Of a DNA stretch of 39,142 nt, positions 8,823 through 16,875 are shown piece by piece. The stretch is from a virus. A program made the translations under genes and the position numbers. Positions within the stretch are counted from its first letter, which is position 1. Each line of letters begins with the position of its first letter. Location: positions 1-39,142 of IMG/VR virus record IMGVR_UViG_3300037234_000580. One strand, given 5' to 3'. Under the pieces are notes generated by a model, which worked only from the letters and a program-made list of their open reading frames with translations, was not told the DNA's origin and searched no databases.

Positions 8823-9310
8823 TTTTTTTTAGACTCCATTGAGCTTTTAAAACTATCGGCAATTTTAGCTCCTTGATCATCTCCACCTTTTGAAGCTCCA
8901 AAATAGTATGCTAAAATCATCCCTACAAATGTATTAAATGAACCAAAAATAGAAGAGATAAAAGCTACTGTAAAATTATCCATAACCTTTTCTTCTTTTA
9001 TCATTCCTTTCATCATTAAAAACATAAAGATAGTTACACCAAAATAACCCAATACAAACAATATTGTTAGAATCCTTGGAGTCCATGGATCAGTTTTACC
9101 TAATTCACGAGCCGAAGCCCTATCTTTAAAATAAGATTGTTCAGCTTTAAATGCTTGTTCTCTGGCAACCGATTCAGCATCTAGCATCATTTTTTTTGCT
9201 TTTAATTTATTTTCTGGTGATTCTACAAATTTATCAATTATATCACTTGCTCCAGATAGTATCCCATCTGCTCCACTTTTAAAAAAGTCGCTTAAAAATC
9301 CCATGTTCAA
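8819..9310 (-). CDS. 3-TM-type holin
   Basis: 163 residues. The N-terminal half is helical and charged (SPENKLKAKKMMLDAES, EQSYFKDRASARELGKTD); then come hydrophobic segments at about 80-102 and 114-138 (PRILTILFVLGYFGVTIF; AFISSIFGSFNTFVGMILAY). This matches the 'holin of 3TMs' family described for gene transfer agents and related phages. The ATG overlaps the peptidase gene downstream. It probably forms membrane lesions timing lysis. Confidence 0.75.
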   Translation of the reverse strand: MNMGFLSDFFKSGADGILSGASDIIDKFVESPENKLKAKKMMLDAESVAREQAFKAEQSYFKDRASARELGKTDPWTPRILTILFVLGYFGVTIFMFLMMKGMIKEEKVMDNFTVAFISSIFGSFNTFVGMILAYYFGASKGGDDQGAKIADSFKSSMESKKK

Positions 9311-9321
9311 TCCTCCATATG

Positions 9322-9732
9322 TTATATTATAAACCCTACTACAACACCTAATACCATAAAAATAGTACAGAGCATTACAATAAAACCGTAATTAGTATTT
9401 TTCTTCCTATCAGTTTTTTCTTCTATTTTATCTTTGGTTTTTTCTTGAATTTGAATAGATGTACTTAAGTTATTTAAAAGCTTTTCGAGATCATCAATAT
9501 CTTTCCTGCGGTCTTTATCGTTCTCGAAATGTTCTCTATGATTATTTTGGAAATGGTTTAATTTCTCATTAATGTGTTCGATGTCTTTATTAAATACTTT
9601 TTCAACCGTTATAGTTAAATTGCTCGAAAGTTTAGCGATTAAATCTTGGAGAGTACTGTTTAACCTTATCTCTATTTGTAAAAGTTCGTTTTTAACCTCT
9701 GCATCCACGTTTGATCCTTTCTCTTTCGCCAT
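9322..9732 (-). CDS. Coiled-coil protein with C-terminal TM anchor, lysis cassette
   Basis: 136 residues: a long charged coiled coil (residues 10-105) followed by one membrane helix (GFIVMLCTIFMVLGVVVGFII). This layout recalls XhlA-type accessory lysis proteins, which sit in the membrane beside the holin. Twelve bases from the holin gene and after a terminator hairpin. An alternative is a virion or spanin-like protein. Function inferred only from topology and position. Confidence 0.65.
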   Translation of the reverse strand: MAKEKGSNVDAEVKNELLQIEIRLNSTLQDLIAKLSSNLTITVEKVFNKDIEHINEKLNHFQNNHREHFENDKDRRKDIDDLEKLLNNLSTSIQIQEKTKDKIEEKTDRKKNTNYGFIVMLCTIFMVLGVVVGFII

Positions 9733-9746
9733 TCGTTCAATCCCTT

Positions 9747-9790
9747 AAAATAAAAAAGCCGAGCTACAGTCAGTGACTAATAGCCCGACT
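9747..9790 (-). terminator. Intrinsic terminator after membrane-HTH gene
   Basis: Minus strand stem AGTCGGGCTA pairs with TAGCTCGGCT (two G-U pairs), followed by TTTTTATTTT. Its 14-nt loop holds a further AGTCA/TGACT mini-palindrome. It separates the HTH gene from the lysis cassette, and no promoter is evident between it and the next ATG at 9732. Confidence 0.75.
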
Positions 9791-9801
9791 GGATCGAACT
9801 A

Positions 9802-10524
9802 TTACAAAATATCATGACTTTTGTTTTTAATGTCCAAATCATACGAAATAGACTTAATTATACCCTTTTCTGTTAAAAAGAATATCATATGTTCACGATT
9901 CTTGAAACCTAATCGTTTAATCTCTTCATTGACCTTCCTTCGAACTCGGTCAGCAGTAATATTTAATTCTAGTTTATCATTGATTTCGTGATACTCACAA
10001 CCTTCTATTATTAAATGTACGATATCGACGACCTCTTTTTTCACTGGAGAGATCAAATAGTCCTTTTGTATAACTTTAGTTATGTCTTTTTTAGGATGTA
10101 TGTAGTGTTGATATATTATAAAAATAAAAGAGCACCCCGCAATATAAATAAAAGTTTGTAGTGAATCAAATCCTTCTTGAGCCAACCTAATCATTAGGGA
10201 GGTTGTTATAGTAGAGAAATAAGCACGGAATATAAGTTGCTTCTTGGGTGTCTCGATATACATTGCAAAACAAAAAAGCGTCGCACTTATTAAACTCGCA
10301 CTAGCCCCTACCCATGAAGATATTAAGGATAATATTAATAGTGCATTAGACATTGCTTTGTTAGAAATATCTTTTTTTGATAATAAAAGATAAATAGGAA
10401 AGATAAAAAATGGGGCTGAATATATAATAAAGTTAAAAAAAGTCCCATCTTTTATTATTATGTTAACTAAATTACCCATTGCTATTATAAACAACGGGAT
10501 ACTTATTTTTTGTTCGATCTTCAT
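9802..10524 (-). CDS. Membrane protein with C-terminal LuxR/GerE-type HTH
   Basis: 240 residues. The N-terminal 145 residues hold about five hydrophobic helices (9-24, 27-49, 61-90, 99-115, 121-141). The cytosolic C-terminus at about 160-225 matches a LuxR HTH: VDIVHLIIEGCEYHEINDKL ... ADRVRRKVNEEIKRLGFKNREH, parallel to 'LiaeGksnkEIAerLgiSekTVrnhl ... KLgvrnR'. It is thus a putative membrane-tethered transcription regulator without a recognisable sensor domain. It lies upstream of the lysis genes and is followed by a terminator. Its DNA target is unknown. I see no relation to phage repressors. Confidence 0.7.
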   Translation of the reverse strand: MKIEQKISIPLFIIAMGNLVNIIIKDGTFFNFIIYSAPFFIFPIYLLLSKKDISNKAMSNALLILSLISSWVGASASLISATLFCFAMYIETPKKQLIFRAYFSTITTSLMIRLAQEGFDSLQTFIYIAGCSFIFIIYQHYIHPKKDITKVIQKDYLISPVKKEVVDIVHLIIEGCEYHEINDKLELNITADRVRRKVNEEIKRLGFKNREHMIFFLTEKGIIKSISYDLDIKNKSHDIL

Positions 10525-10544
10525 AAAATCACCTCACTGATTTA

Positions 10545-10934
10545 TTAATCAAAAATCCACCACGCATAAGCAACAATTTCATGATTCTCTGTCTCCGTAG
10601 ACTCAAGAGCCAATGTTAATTCTGCTGCAGTATCGTCGTTATGGCTTTCTTTTCTGTGAGTTGCTATACAGCCTCCGAAGACTTTACAACTCTCACTTAC
10701 CCCATCTTGGACTCGTCTCTTTATTTCGTCAAGGATATATAAGAAAATATCTTTAGCTCTTTCTTCACAAGGATTATCAAATTGAGAATAGTTTTCCTGT
10801 GGGAAAAAATCTGGTTCAGCAATCTCTTTTTTTAATGTCTCTTCTAATACAATAGAAAATTCATTACCCATTATAGAACCGAGACCCTTCCCGAGTTCTT
10901 TTAATAACTTACTTTGTTTTTCTTTTTGCGACAA
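10545..10934 (-). CDS. Unknown phage protein (TTG start)
   Basis: 129 residues, N-terminal half helical and charged, C-terminus ending EIVAYAWWIFD. Start is TTG at 10934, seven bases after AGGAGAC; no nearby ATG is upstream. Four cysteines (54, 81, 87 and near) do not make a clear zinc motif. Located between the virion protein block and the membrane-HTH gene. Family not recognised. Confidence 0.6.
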   Translation of the reverse strand: MSQKEKQSKLLKELGKGLGSIMGNEFSIVLEETLKKEIAEPDFFPQENYSQFDNPCEERAKDIFLYILDEIKRRVQDGVSESCKVFGGCIATHRKESHNDDTAAELTLALESTETENHEIVAYAWWIFD

Positions 10935-10970
10935 TTTATGTCTCCTTAAAATATTTTATTATGAAATATA

Positions 10971-11525
10971 CTATATTATCTCAGCAAATACAAATCTTAA
11001 CTGTAGGTCAAAACCTCCAGCTGCTCCAACATGGGTAATTCTTAATAATCGAGGTACAGAGAGGTTTATTTCTGTTGGGAAATTACTATCTTCGCCCTGG
11101 GTAGTTCCACCTGCCAAATTATTACCCTGGATTTCTCCACCTGCAATATATTTAAACCCACCATTACCTAAAACCGTTACTGTCGGAGCTTGGGTTATTG
11201 TGGTCTTAGGGGTATTTATGGAATTTTCATTTCTATTTAATACTAATAAAGGAGTCCCTCCAGAATAGGTGCCCCCTGCATAAAATTGAGCAATCGCTTT
11301 CCCTTGAGTTACTGAATAACCGAAAGAGTAAAGGACACCATATTTTCCAGTAAATGCCGAGGGGTCAATAAGAATATCTGTTACTGCTGCTGTAGATAAA
11401 CCTTCAATTACAGTTTGCAAAGTATACATAAAGCCTTTCTTTACAAGTTCAACAGTTATATTTGATGTAACACTAGAGCCTGGAACTACAGAAGGAACAC
11501 CCGAATAATTTTTTTCTATACTCAT
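10971..11525 (-). CDS. Unknown virion-like beta-rich protein
   Basis: 184 residues, glycine- and threonine-rich and almost free of charge in the middle (YAGGTYSGGTPLLVLNR), ending LQLRFVFAEII. Start overlaps the upstream 252-residue gene by four bases, so the two are probably co-translated and their products may act together. The beta-rich, Gly-repeat character suits a capsid or tail surface protein (decoration or fibre). No family recognised. Confidence 0.6.
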   Translation of the reverse strand: MSIEKNYSGVPSVVPGSSVTSNITVELVKKGFMYTLQTVIEGLSTAAVTDILIDPSAFTGKYGVLYSFGYSVTQGKAIAQFYAGGTYSGGTPLLVLNRNENSINTPKTTITQAPTVTVLGNGGFKYIAGGEIQGNNLAGGTTQGEDSNFPTEINLSVPRLLRITHVGAAGGFDLQLRFVFAEII

Positions 11526-12280
11526 AATACCTCCAATTCAATATCAAAAGATCCACGAAGAGGAGTGTCATTTGCGCCAACATCAGTGCATTCCCAATAT
11601 ACAAATTCTCCAGGTTGAACAGTTATCCCACCTATAAAATAATTTTTAATATCTTCGGCTTTTAAAGAAATAAGACCAACAGGCCATTTAACTACCTCTG
11701 TCCCGTCTGCTCGTTTTATTTTTAGATCAACCAAAGCATCATTATTACCGGAGGTTTTAGCATAACTTACTCTATGAGATTTGATAGTCCCTATCCTATT
11801 CCCTGGTATTCGTTGAACAGCTATTCTAGTCTGACCTTCTCCTGCATTAATTTGTGCGTAAATAGTTCCACCGTTTTCTATTGTTATATCTCCAACATTT
11901 GTATTATTAGACCCAGATGTTAAAACTTTAACTCTAAAAGTTCCCACATTATCCTCTGGAAGATCTACGGGTGCGGTGCCCGTTACAGCTAATATAACCT
12001 TTTTCTCTTCTGCTAATGTTTGATATGTGACCTCAACAGTATCAGCCCCAGACGATCCATTTACATCTAAAGCACTACTTGACTGCAAAGTCATAGGTAT
12101 AGGTGCGAACAGAAAGGGGTAGGCTTGAACCGTGGCTTTTAAAGGCCATAAGACTTGACCTATAGCTGCATCTGCAGTATCTGTATCAATTTGCTCTCCC
12201 CATTTATTAATTGTTTCAATAACAACTGATCCATGAGTCCCTATTTTTATATCACTTCCGCCATCTTTAGTAATTGGCAT
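11522..12280 (-). CDS. Unknown virion-like protein
   Basis: 252 residues, beta-rich (GAVEVTYQTL, VGTFRVKVLTSG, GEFVYWECTDVGANDTPLRG) with no transmembrane segment. It ends FDIELEVL, echoing the sandwich-type ends of structural proteins. Overlaps the next gene by four bases. The set 12536-10971 is placed between the tail tube and lysis cassette, where accessory virion proteins sit in many phages. Function not recognised. Confidence 0.6.
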   Translation of the reverse strand: MPITKDGGSDIKIGTHGSVVIETINKWGEQIDTDTADAAIGQVLWPLKATVQAYPFLFAPIPMTLQSSSALDVNGSSGADTVEVTYQTLAEEKKVILAVTGTAPVDLPEDNVGTFRVKVLTSGSNNTNVGDITIENGGTIYAQINAGEGQTRIAVQRIPGNRIGTIKSHRVSYAKTSGNNDALVDLKIKRADGTEVVKWPVGLISLKAEDIKNYFIGGITVQPGEFVYWECTDVGANDTPLRGSFDIELEVL

Positions 12281-12290
12281 AATTTTCTCC

Positions 12291-12536
12291 TTAAGATATT
12301 GGATTTAAAGTAACTATAGAATCAATATCTTTACTATACATATATAAATTTCCATCGAGTTTCGTAAAAGTATACATTTCTCCTGGATTTATTCTGTTTC
12401 TGATATTCGTATCGGTAGGAGGAGAAGATGCTTCAACAGCCCATGCAGTTACTTGGTCTGGAAGCTGAAATTTTATTGACACTGTAGATACTAATGTCCA
12501 TGTGTTTTTAGGTAACTCAACTGGACTTGTAGACAT
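12291..12536 (-). CDS. Small protein, unknown, tail region
   Basis: 81 residues, possible Ig-like or carbohydrate-binding mini-domain (WTLVSTVSIKFQLPDQVTAW ... GEMYTFTKLDGNLYMYSK). Preceded by AAAAGGAG and separated from the tail tube gene by a terminator. It heads the three-gene block of unknown, probably virion-associated, proteins. No family recognised. Confidence 0.6.
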   Translation of the reverse strand: MSTSPVELPKNTWTLVSTVSIKFQLPDQVTAWAVEASSPPTDTNIRNRINPGEMYTFTKLDGNLYMYSKDIDSIVTLNPIS

Positions 12537-12565
12537 ATATTACTCCTTTTTTTGGTTCGACCCTT

Positions 12566-12589
12566 AAAAAGAAAAAGCCCCGCAGGGCT
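12566..12589 (-). terminator. Intrinsic terminator after tail tube
   Basis: Minus strand stem AGCCC / GGGCT with tetraloop TGCG, then TTTTTCTTTTT. Located ten bases after the tail tube stop codon, before AAGGG and the next gene. Likely a late-operon attenuator. Confidence 0.85.
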
Positions 12590-12598
12590 CATTAAAAA

Positions 12599-12991
12599 TT
12601 ATGCATCAGATAACGGATCACCTTCAAACTCAAAAGTAACAACACCGTCCGCAGAACCTTCCCAATCTGGGTCGTTCTTTAAAGACATATGTTGACCGAC
12701 TTCTGGTTTCATTCCCGGTTGTGAAGCCTCGATTGCATTAGCACCGATTCGAGCTTTCCATTGCGTAAAGAAAGCCTTGTTATCATCTGTGTTATACATA
12801 TCGAATTTCATTTTTCCGACTTTTGTTTCAGCATCTTCTGTGTGGATAGTTTGAGATGATCCCCCACCAGCAGATTCAGATCTAACTGTTATTTCTCCCT
12901 TACCTCTTACCGAAGTATAAGAGTTTGGAACTATTCCAATAGGGACATCGTTTACAACTATCCCTGGTACTGATAAAGCTCTATTAGACAT
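12599..12991 (-). CDS. Tail tube protein (Mu gpM / gp40 type)
   Basis: 130 residues. The protein forms hexameric rings of the inner tail tube. Gene order directly after the sheath, length, and the pattern of N-terminal strands followed by TKVGKMKFDMYNTDD and a charged acidic C-terminus (GVVTFEFEGDPLSDA) agree with the Mu/P2 tail-tube family. The gene starts five bases after the sheath stop and ends ten bases before a terminator. Identification is by synteny plus general resemblance. Confidence 0.82.
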   Translation of the reverse strand: MSNRALSVPGIVVNDVPIGIVPNSYTSVRGKGEITVRSESAGGGSSQTIHTEDAETKVGKMKFDMYNTDDNKAFFTQWKARIGANAIEASQPGMKPEVGQHMSLKNDPDWEGSADGVVTFEFEGDPLSDA

Positions 12992-12996
12992 CTATA

Positions 12997-14568
12997 TCAT
13001 CCTCCAATTTCAAAAGCTAATTGGAACGATATATTAAAGTCTCTAATCTGTGTAACAATTGGTAATTGTCCACTAGAGGTAATTAATCCCGTTGCAATAT
13101 CAGCTGTAATATTTAATTGTTCAAAGAAATACTTCTCAGCATCCGAACCCGCCTGTGTTAATACATACTCTGCACCACTTAACAGTTTATAGATAGATAA
13201 ATACTTTGCTTTAATAGAAGATTCATTTGCAATAGCTCTTCCTGCAATTAAAGTCCCACCAGTTAATCTTGACTGAGAATAAGCAGATTTTAAAAGTCTA
13301 AAATAAACCTCTAATGCTAAATAACCAGTTCTAATATAGTTAAGGAATTTGAAACTAATATCTGGATCACCCAAAGTATTAAGCTTGTAAGTTGAAACAA
13401 CATCTCCCATGACAACAGCCGTTGCAGTATTATTAACACCAACTATTGAGAATCCATCCGCTGTCAAATTACTCTGTTCTGGGTTATCAAATACCAAACT
13501 AGGATCAACAGGTTTTGTATCTGCAAGTGGAGTCATGTGGTAAGCTAGTGAAGATGTTCCAGCACCACCAACAACATCTAATGGCGCTGTGGTTGTTACG
13601 AACTCTGCAATAGGAGTCCCGTCTGTTAATCTTAAACCTTCAATAGAACAAAATTCCGAAACTCTCCAGTCTGCAGGTTCAACAAATGCATCAGCACCGT
13701 CTACCTTTCTGTTACCCATAAAAAATAGATTCTGAGAATTCAGTGGAGTTCCACCGTTAACTTTAGCTTTAATGTTTGCCTCAGTATCATCTAAACCAAT
13801 AAAAGCAACACCCTGTAAGAATGCATTATTAATTACATTTCTTGGAGCTAAGAAGTTATCAACCTCGTCGAAGTCGTTCTCCCATGGCCATAAAATAGAA
13901 TGGAATCTAATAGATTCTACATTATCAAAAATTCCTGTAACTGCTGGATCTGTCGCTCCACTAGAAAATTGATCTCTCGAAGAACTTTCATTAGTGTTAA
14001 CAGTAATACCGGCTGGAATATTTTCATGAACTACAGAATACTTATTAGGAATAGACCCGCTATCATTAGCAGTAAGAGTAATAGTATCTGTTAAAATTGC
14101 GTTAGCTGCTGGAAACCTAGTCAATAAAGCATCTAGTCCAGCCTTAACCGCTACTGCTACATCATTCGCAGTATCGTCTTTAGAAACCGCAATGTTAAAA
14201 GAAAATAACTCGCTAGATATTGGCCTAACAGTCATTAATCTATCTTCCGTTGCTGTTCCAGAATAAGCTAATTCAACCTCGGCTTCTGTTCCCGCAACTG
14301 GATCTAACCCAATCGCCCAAATAGAAAAACGACCCTTAGATTTATCTCTGGCCTTTAATACTCTATTTAGCATATCCCCTTTTGTTCCAACTAATGATTT
14401 TACTTCTGCATCAGTTAGAGATTCGACATTCTGGATAACTTGCCCGTCTGTAGCTGTAGCATCTGTACCTAATTGCCCGACTATTAACTCTCTAAATGGA
14501 TCGGGTGGCACGGAACCTTGTGCTGCTAATAACTGAGCGATAATTCCAGGTCTTGACGTTGAACCCAT
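12997..14568 (-). CDS. Tail sheath protein (Mu gpL type)
   Basis: 523 residues, near the usual size (Mu gpL about 495). It contracts around the tail tube during injection. N-terminus MGSTSRPGIIAQLL and the C-terminal beta-rich end (GLITSSGQLPIVTQIRDFNISFQLAFEIGG) fit sheath proteins, as does the pairing with the tube gene. A long extra region with repeated Thr/Asn strands lies at about 130-210. The presence of a sheath shows that the phage is a contractile myovirus. Confidence 0.88.
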   Translation of the reverse strand: MGSTSRPGIIAQLLAAQGSVPPDPFRELIVGQLGTDATATDGQVIQNVESLTDAEVKSLVGTKGDMLNRVLKARDKSKGRFSIWAIGLDPVAGTEAEVELAYSGTATEDRLMTVRPISSELFSFNIAVSKDDTANDVAVAVKAGLDALLTRFPAANAILTDTITLTANDSGSIPNKYSVVHENIPAGITVNTNESSSRDQFSSGATDPAVTGIFDNVESIRFHSILWPWENDFDEVDNFLAPRNVINNAFLQGVAFIGLDDTEANIKAKVNGGTPLNSQNLFFMGNRKVDGADAFVEPADWRVSEFCSIEGLRLTDGTPIAEFVTTTAPLDVVGGAGTSSLAYHMTPLADTKPVDPSLVFDNPEQSNLTADGFSIVGVNNTATAVVMGDVVSTYKLNTLGDPDISFKFLNYIRTGYLALEVYFRLLKSAYSQSRLTGGTLIAGRAIANESSIKAKYLSIYKLLSGAEYVLTQAGSDAEKYFFEQLNITADIATGLITSSGQLPIVTQIRDFNISFQLAFEIGG

Positions 14569-14744
14569 TACTTATCTCCTTTATTTTTTGCAGTTTCTTC
14601 CTGCATTTTATTTTTTACATTAGGAGCCATTTTTTCAAGACATCCTCCCTCTCGCATCTTCCTACGGGTTTCTTTAGATTCGAGGACTATTTCTCCCACC
14701 CTTCTATTCCCGTAAGCTTTTGTTACTTTGAATTTATTCACCAT
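14568..14744 (-). CDS. Small tail protein (Mu gp38 / DUF2635-like)
   Basis: 58 residues using ATG at 14744, seven bases after GAAGGAGC; a longer in-frame ATG at 14798 lacks a ribosome site and overlaps the terminator-like gene. In Mu-like phages a small DUF2635 protein sits exactly here, between gp37 and the sheath. Sequence (MVNKFKVTKAYGNRRVGE ... basic C-terminus) is compatible with the family but not diagnostic. Confidence 0.65.
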   Translation of the reverse strand: MVNKFKVTKAYGNRRVGEIVLESKETRRKMREGGCLEKMAPNVKNKMQEETAKNKGDK

Positions 14745-14794
14745 AAAATAAGCTCCTTCAATATAAAATATTATACACCCTAAAAAACGACTTA

Positions 14795-15889
14795 TCAAGT
14801 TGGTTCATTATCTAGGTCTATATCGGAATCCTCAGACGACTCTGTTAAAGAAATACTATCATTCCTAAAAGCCCGTGACTCGATAAATTTAGTAAGAAAA
14901 GTCTCCTCTTGAGTATATTGATAGTTGTATTCAAAAGTATAAGAGTGTGCATAAAAAGCGTTATTATATAGACTTGACCCGTGATCTATTAAAGTCGATA
15001 AACTGCTATACTCTTCAAAATCGTCAAACTGAACCCCAGCCATTACAGCGATCATATACTGGAGAATAGTCTCCCATGCCATTTGAACAGCAGCACCTCC
15101 AAGAGTTTGATTCTCTGTTGGGAATATAACCATAATAGAGAAAGTATTGATCATTAAAATCCTTGAAGTATTTTGAGAGGTTAAATTTTGAGTCGCATCG
15201 GTTTTTGTATTTCGATCTTTCGATGCTGTAGAATCCCCCATAATAACATAAAGCCATAATTTATCGGCTGGACTTTTAGTATAAGAAGCCCTAACTCTCT
15301 CTGCATCAATAGCAACTGACATTCTCAACTCACCAACTCTTTCTAAAGAAGGGAGAACACCTAACGGGAATGTTGGGCTATTATCTAAATCTATTTCGTA
15401 GGTACTAGGATTTATTACTCTCGCCACCTTAAATATCCCATTAATTCCTACCTCCCAAAATTCCCTTAAAACCTCGCCACCTGTTAAAGTAGGAAGAGTA
15501 TCATAAGCGATCTCGAAAGTAGTTCTATTGGGTACATCTATAAGATTAAAAGTATTATTAAGTCCCGTGTCAGTGAATCCCGATAATTGAATAGGAGCAG
15601 AATAATTTAAAGTTAGATCGTGTCCATTCTCAGTTGTGAATCTTAAAACTTTCTCGTCTCCATCTATAAATTGTTGAACCGCGGTTATTTTATTGTCGAT
15701 TCTAGCGTTAATTAAACTAACATCGGTTCCAACACTCAATCCGTGAGTAGCTTCGGTTATACGTAGAATTTGCGGGGTTCCTGTAACGATTTCACCCACG
15801 ATAGTTATATTGTTAGAAAATAGATCCGTTACTCTTGGGAAATATTTCTGTAAGTGGTTTAAAATAACTGTTGGAGAAAAGAAAGCCAT
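14795..15889 (-). CDS. Putative tail terminator with inserted beta-domains (gp37-like)
   Basis: 364 residues, about twice the usual size of the Mu gp37 family. Residues 35-175 hold two to three copies of a small beta-sandwich unit (e.g. GHDLTLNYSAPIQLSGFTD, NGIFKVARVINPSTYEIDLD) also present in the gp47-like protein; the C-terminal 190 residues then look like the terminator core (AVQMAWETILQYMIAVMAG). Position before the sheath matches Mu gp37. Function assigned by synteny. Confidence 0.6.
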   Translation of the reverse strand: MAFFSPTVILNHLQKYFPRVTDLFSNNITIVGEIVTGTPQILRITEATHGLSVGTDVSLINARIDNKITAVQQFIDGDEKVLRFTTENGHDLTLNYSAPIQLSGFTDTGLNNTFNLIDVPNRTTFEIAYDTLPTLTGGEVLREFWEVGINGIFKVARVINPSTYEIDLDNSPTFPLGVLPSLERVGELRMSVAIDAERVRASYTKSPADKLWLYVIMGDSTASKDRNTKTDATQNLTSQNTSRILMINTFSIMVIFPTENQTLGGAAVQMAWETILQYMIAVMAGVQFDDFEEYSSLSTLIDHGSSLYNNAFYAHSYTFEYNYQYTQEETFLTKFIESRAFRNDSISLTESSEDSDIDLDNEPT

Positions 15890-15906
15890 TATATTACTCC
15901 TCTATC
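15887..15906. repeat. 20-bp direct repeat, left copy
   Basis: Identical to 16137-16156. It spans the end of the 81-residue gene (coding IEE-stop), the AGAGGAG ribosome site and the next ATG. The two copies are 250 bp apart and bracket one gene. Confidence 0.95.
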
Positions 15907-16139
15907 TTTTTAGTTGAGAAATCTCGTTCTAAATATTCTCGATACATAGCCCTGTAATCTGTTAATGAGTTATTAATCTTTGAATATCTTTTATGAGCTT
16001 TTTGACAATCAATTAACTCTTTACTGCCTAGTTCCATAGAATCACCATGGTCGGCAATTATTACCATTTCCCAACCTGTATCATTTATCATCTTTGTAAG
16101 GGTTTTGATTATTCTTTTATATTTTAATTTTCTAAACAT
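15894..16139 (-). CDS. Unknown 81-residue protein flanked by repeats
   Basis: A small charged protein (KYKRIIKTLTKMINDTGWEM, YREYLERDFSTKKIEE). Translation starts at ATG behind GAGGAG. It ends in IEE-stop, just as GroES ends, because the gene is bracketed by two copies of a 20-bp repeat (15887-15906, 16137-16156). This suggests it was inserted or duplicated as a unit into the tail operon. No family recognised. Confidence 0.65.
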   Translation of the reverse strand: MFRKLKYKRIIKTLTKMINDTGWEMVIIADHGDSMELGSKELIDCQKAHKRYSKINNSLTDYRAMYREYLERDFSTKKIEE

Positions 16140-16156
16140 TATATTACTCCTCTATC
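16137..16156. repeat. 20-bp direct repeat, right copy
   Basis: Identical to 15887-15906. It comprises the end of the GroES gene (IEE-stop), the ribosome site and the ATG of the 81-residue gene. Confidence 0.95.
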
Positions 16157-16404
16157 ATTGCAATAATATCTTTTATATCAATAATTAAATGATTTTCATC
16201 ATCTATCTTAATAGGGGTTCCAGCGTATTTATCATAAATAACCTTATCCCCTGTTTCAATTGTTCTTATATCGCCTCGCTCTATTACAATTCCGTTATGG
16301 ACTTTCTCTTGAGCGGTTTGAGGTATAAACAAACCCGATGTTGTTCTCTGCTCTACAGCAGAAATTTTAACTAATACTCTTTCGCCTAATGGATTAATTT
16401 TCAT
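16144..16404 (-). CDS. groES: GroES-like co-chaperonin (Cpn10)
   Basis: 86 residues, slightly shorter than bacterial GroES (about 95). It starts MKINPLGERVLVKI, keeps the mobile loop that binds GroEL (TTSGLFIPQTAQEK) and the motifs VIERGD and GDKVIYDKYAGTPIKID, and ends in the C-terminal strand DIKDIIAMIEE. No GroEL is present, so it should act with host GroEL, like T4 gp31 does for capsid folding. It lies among structural genes and shares transcription with them. Confidence 0.93.
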   Translation of the reverse strand: MKINPLGERVLVKISAVEQRTTSGLFIPQTAQEKVHNGIVIERGDIRTIETGDKVIYDKYAGTPIKIDDENHLIIDIKDIIAMIEE

Positions 16405-16875
16405 TTAAACTACACCCCAGTCATCGGCTAACATATCCGTTTGACTTGCTAACCAACCAACAACAATTGAGTTATCAGTAGCTTTCATATCAATATGGGA
16501 ACAAATTCTTACTTTAGGCATAAGAATATCTTTTAAATTTTCTTTTGCTTCACCCCTTAATAAGGTTTTTTCTAACTCGCATCCATTCACGAGATATAAA
16601 AACATCCCTTTCCCATTCCATCCTTTACGTGCAACCCTGTTGCCTTTTTTCAAGGATTCAATAGCTAAACCAAAGGTCATGCCTGTAGTTTCCCTATAAG
16701 CCTCTTCGAATACATCTTTCGGACTCCATGACTCATAACCATCTTTATATATTACTTGATATCCCTCATCTTTTTCTTTCCCATTAATAACATTATGAAA
16801 TCCTTTCGATACACTGTGCTCTCCTCTAGTCATTGGTTTCGCTGTAATTTCTTTAACACCAATAAATCTTTTCAT
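16405..16875 (-). CDS. DUF2829/Tad2-like protein with N-terminal phage domain
   Basis: 156 residues with ATG at 16875 behind AGGAGA; an upstream GTG exists but lacks a good site. Residues 66-156 match DUF2829, the Thoeris anti-defence family Tad2: MTFGLAIESLKKGNRVARKG, W86, and the ending VVGWLASQTDMLADDW. Tad2 proteins sequester the gcADPR signal that activates the Thoeris effector. Residues 1-62 are a separate small domain (KPMTRGEHSVSKG ... DEGYQVIYKDGYESWSPKDV) often joined to Tad2 in phages. Binding residues and activity are not tested here. Confidence 0.85.
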   Translation of the reverse strand: MKRFIGVKEITAKPMTRGEHSVSKGFHNVINGKEKDEGYQVIYKDGYESWSPKDVFEEAYRETTGMTFGLAIESLKKGNRVARKGWNGKGMFLYLVNGCELEKTLLRGEAKENLKDILMPKVRICSHIDMKATDNSIVVGWLASQTDMLADDWGVV

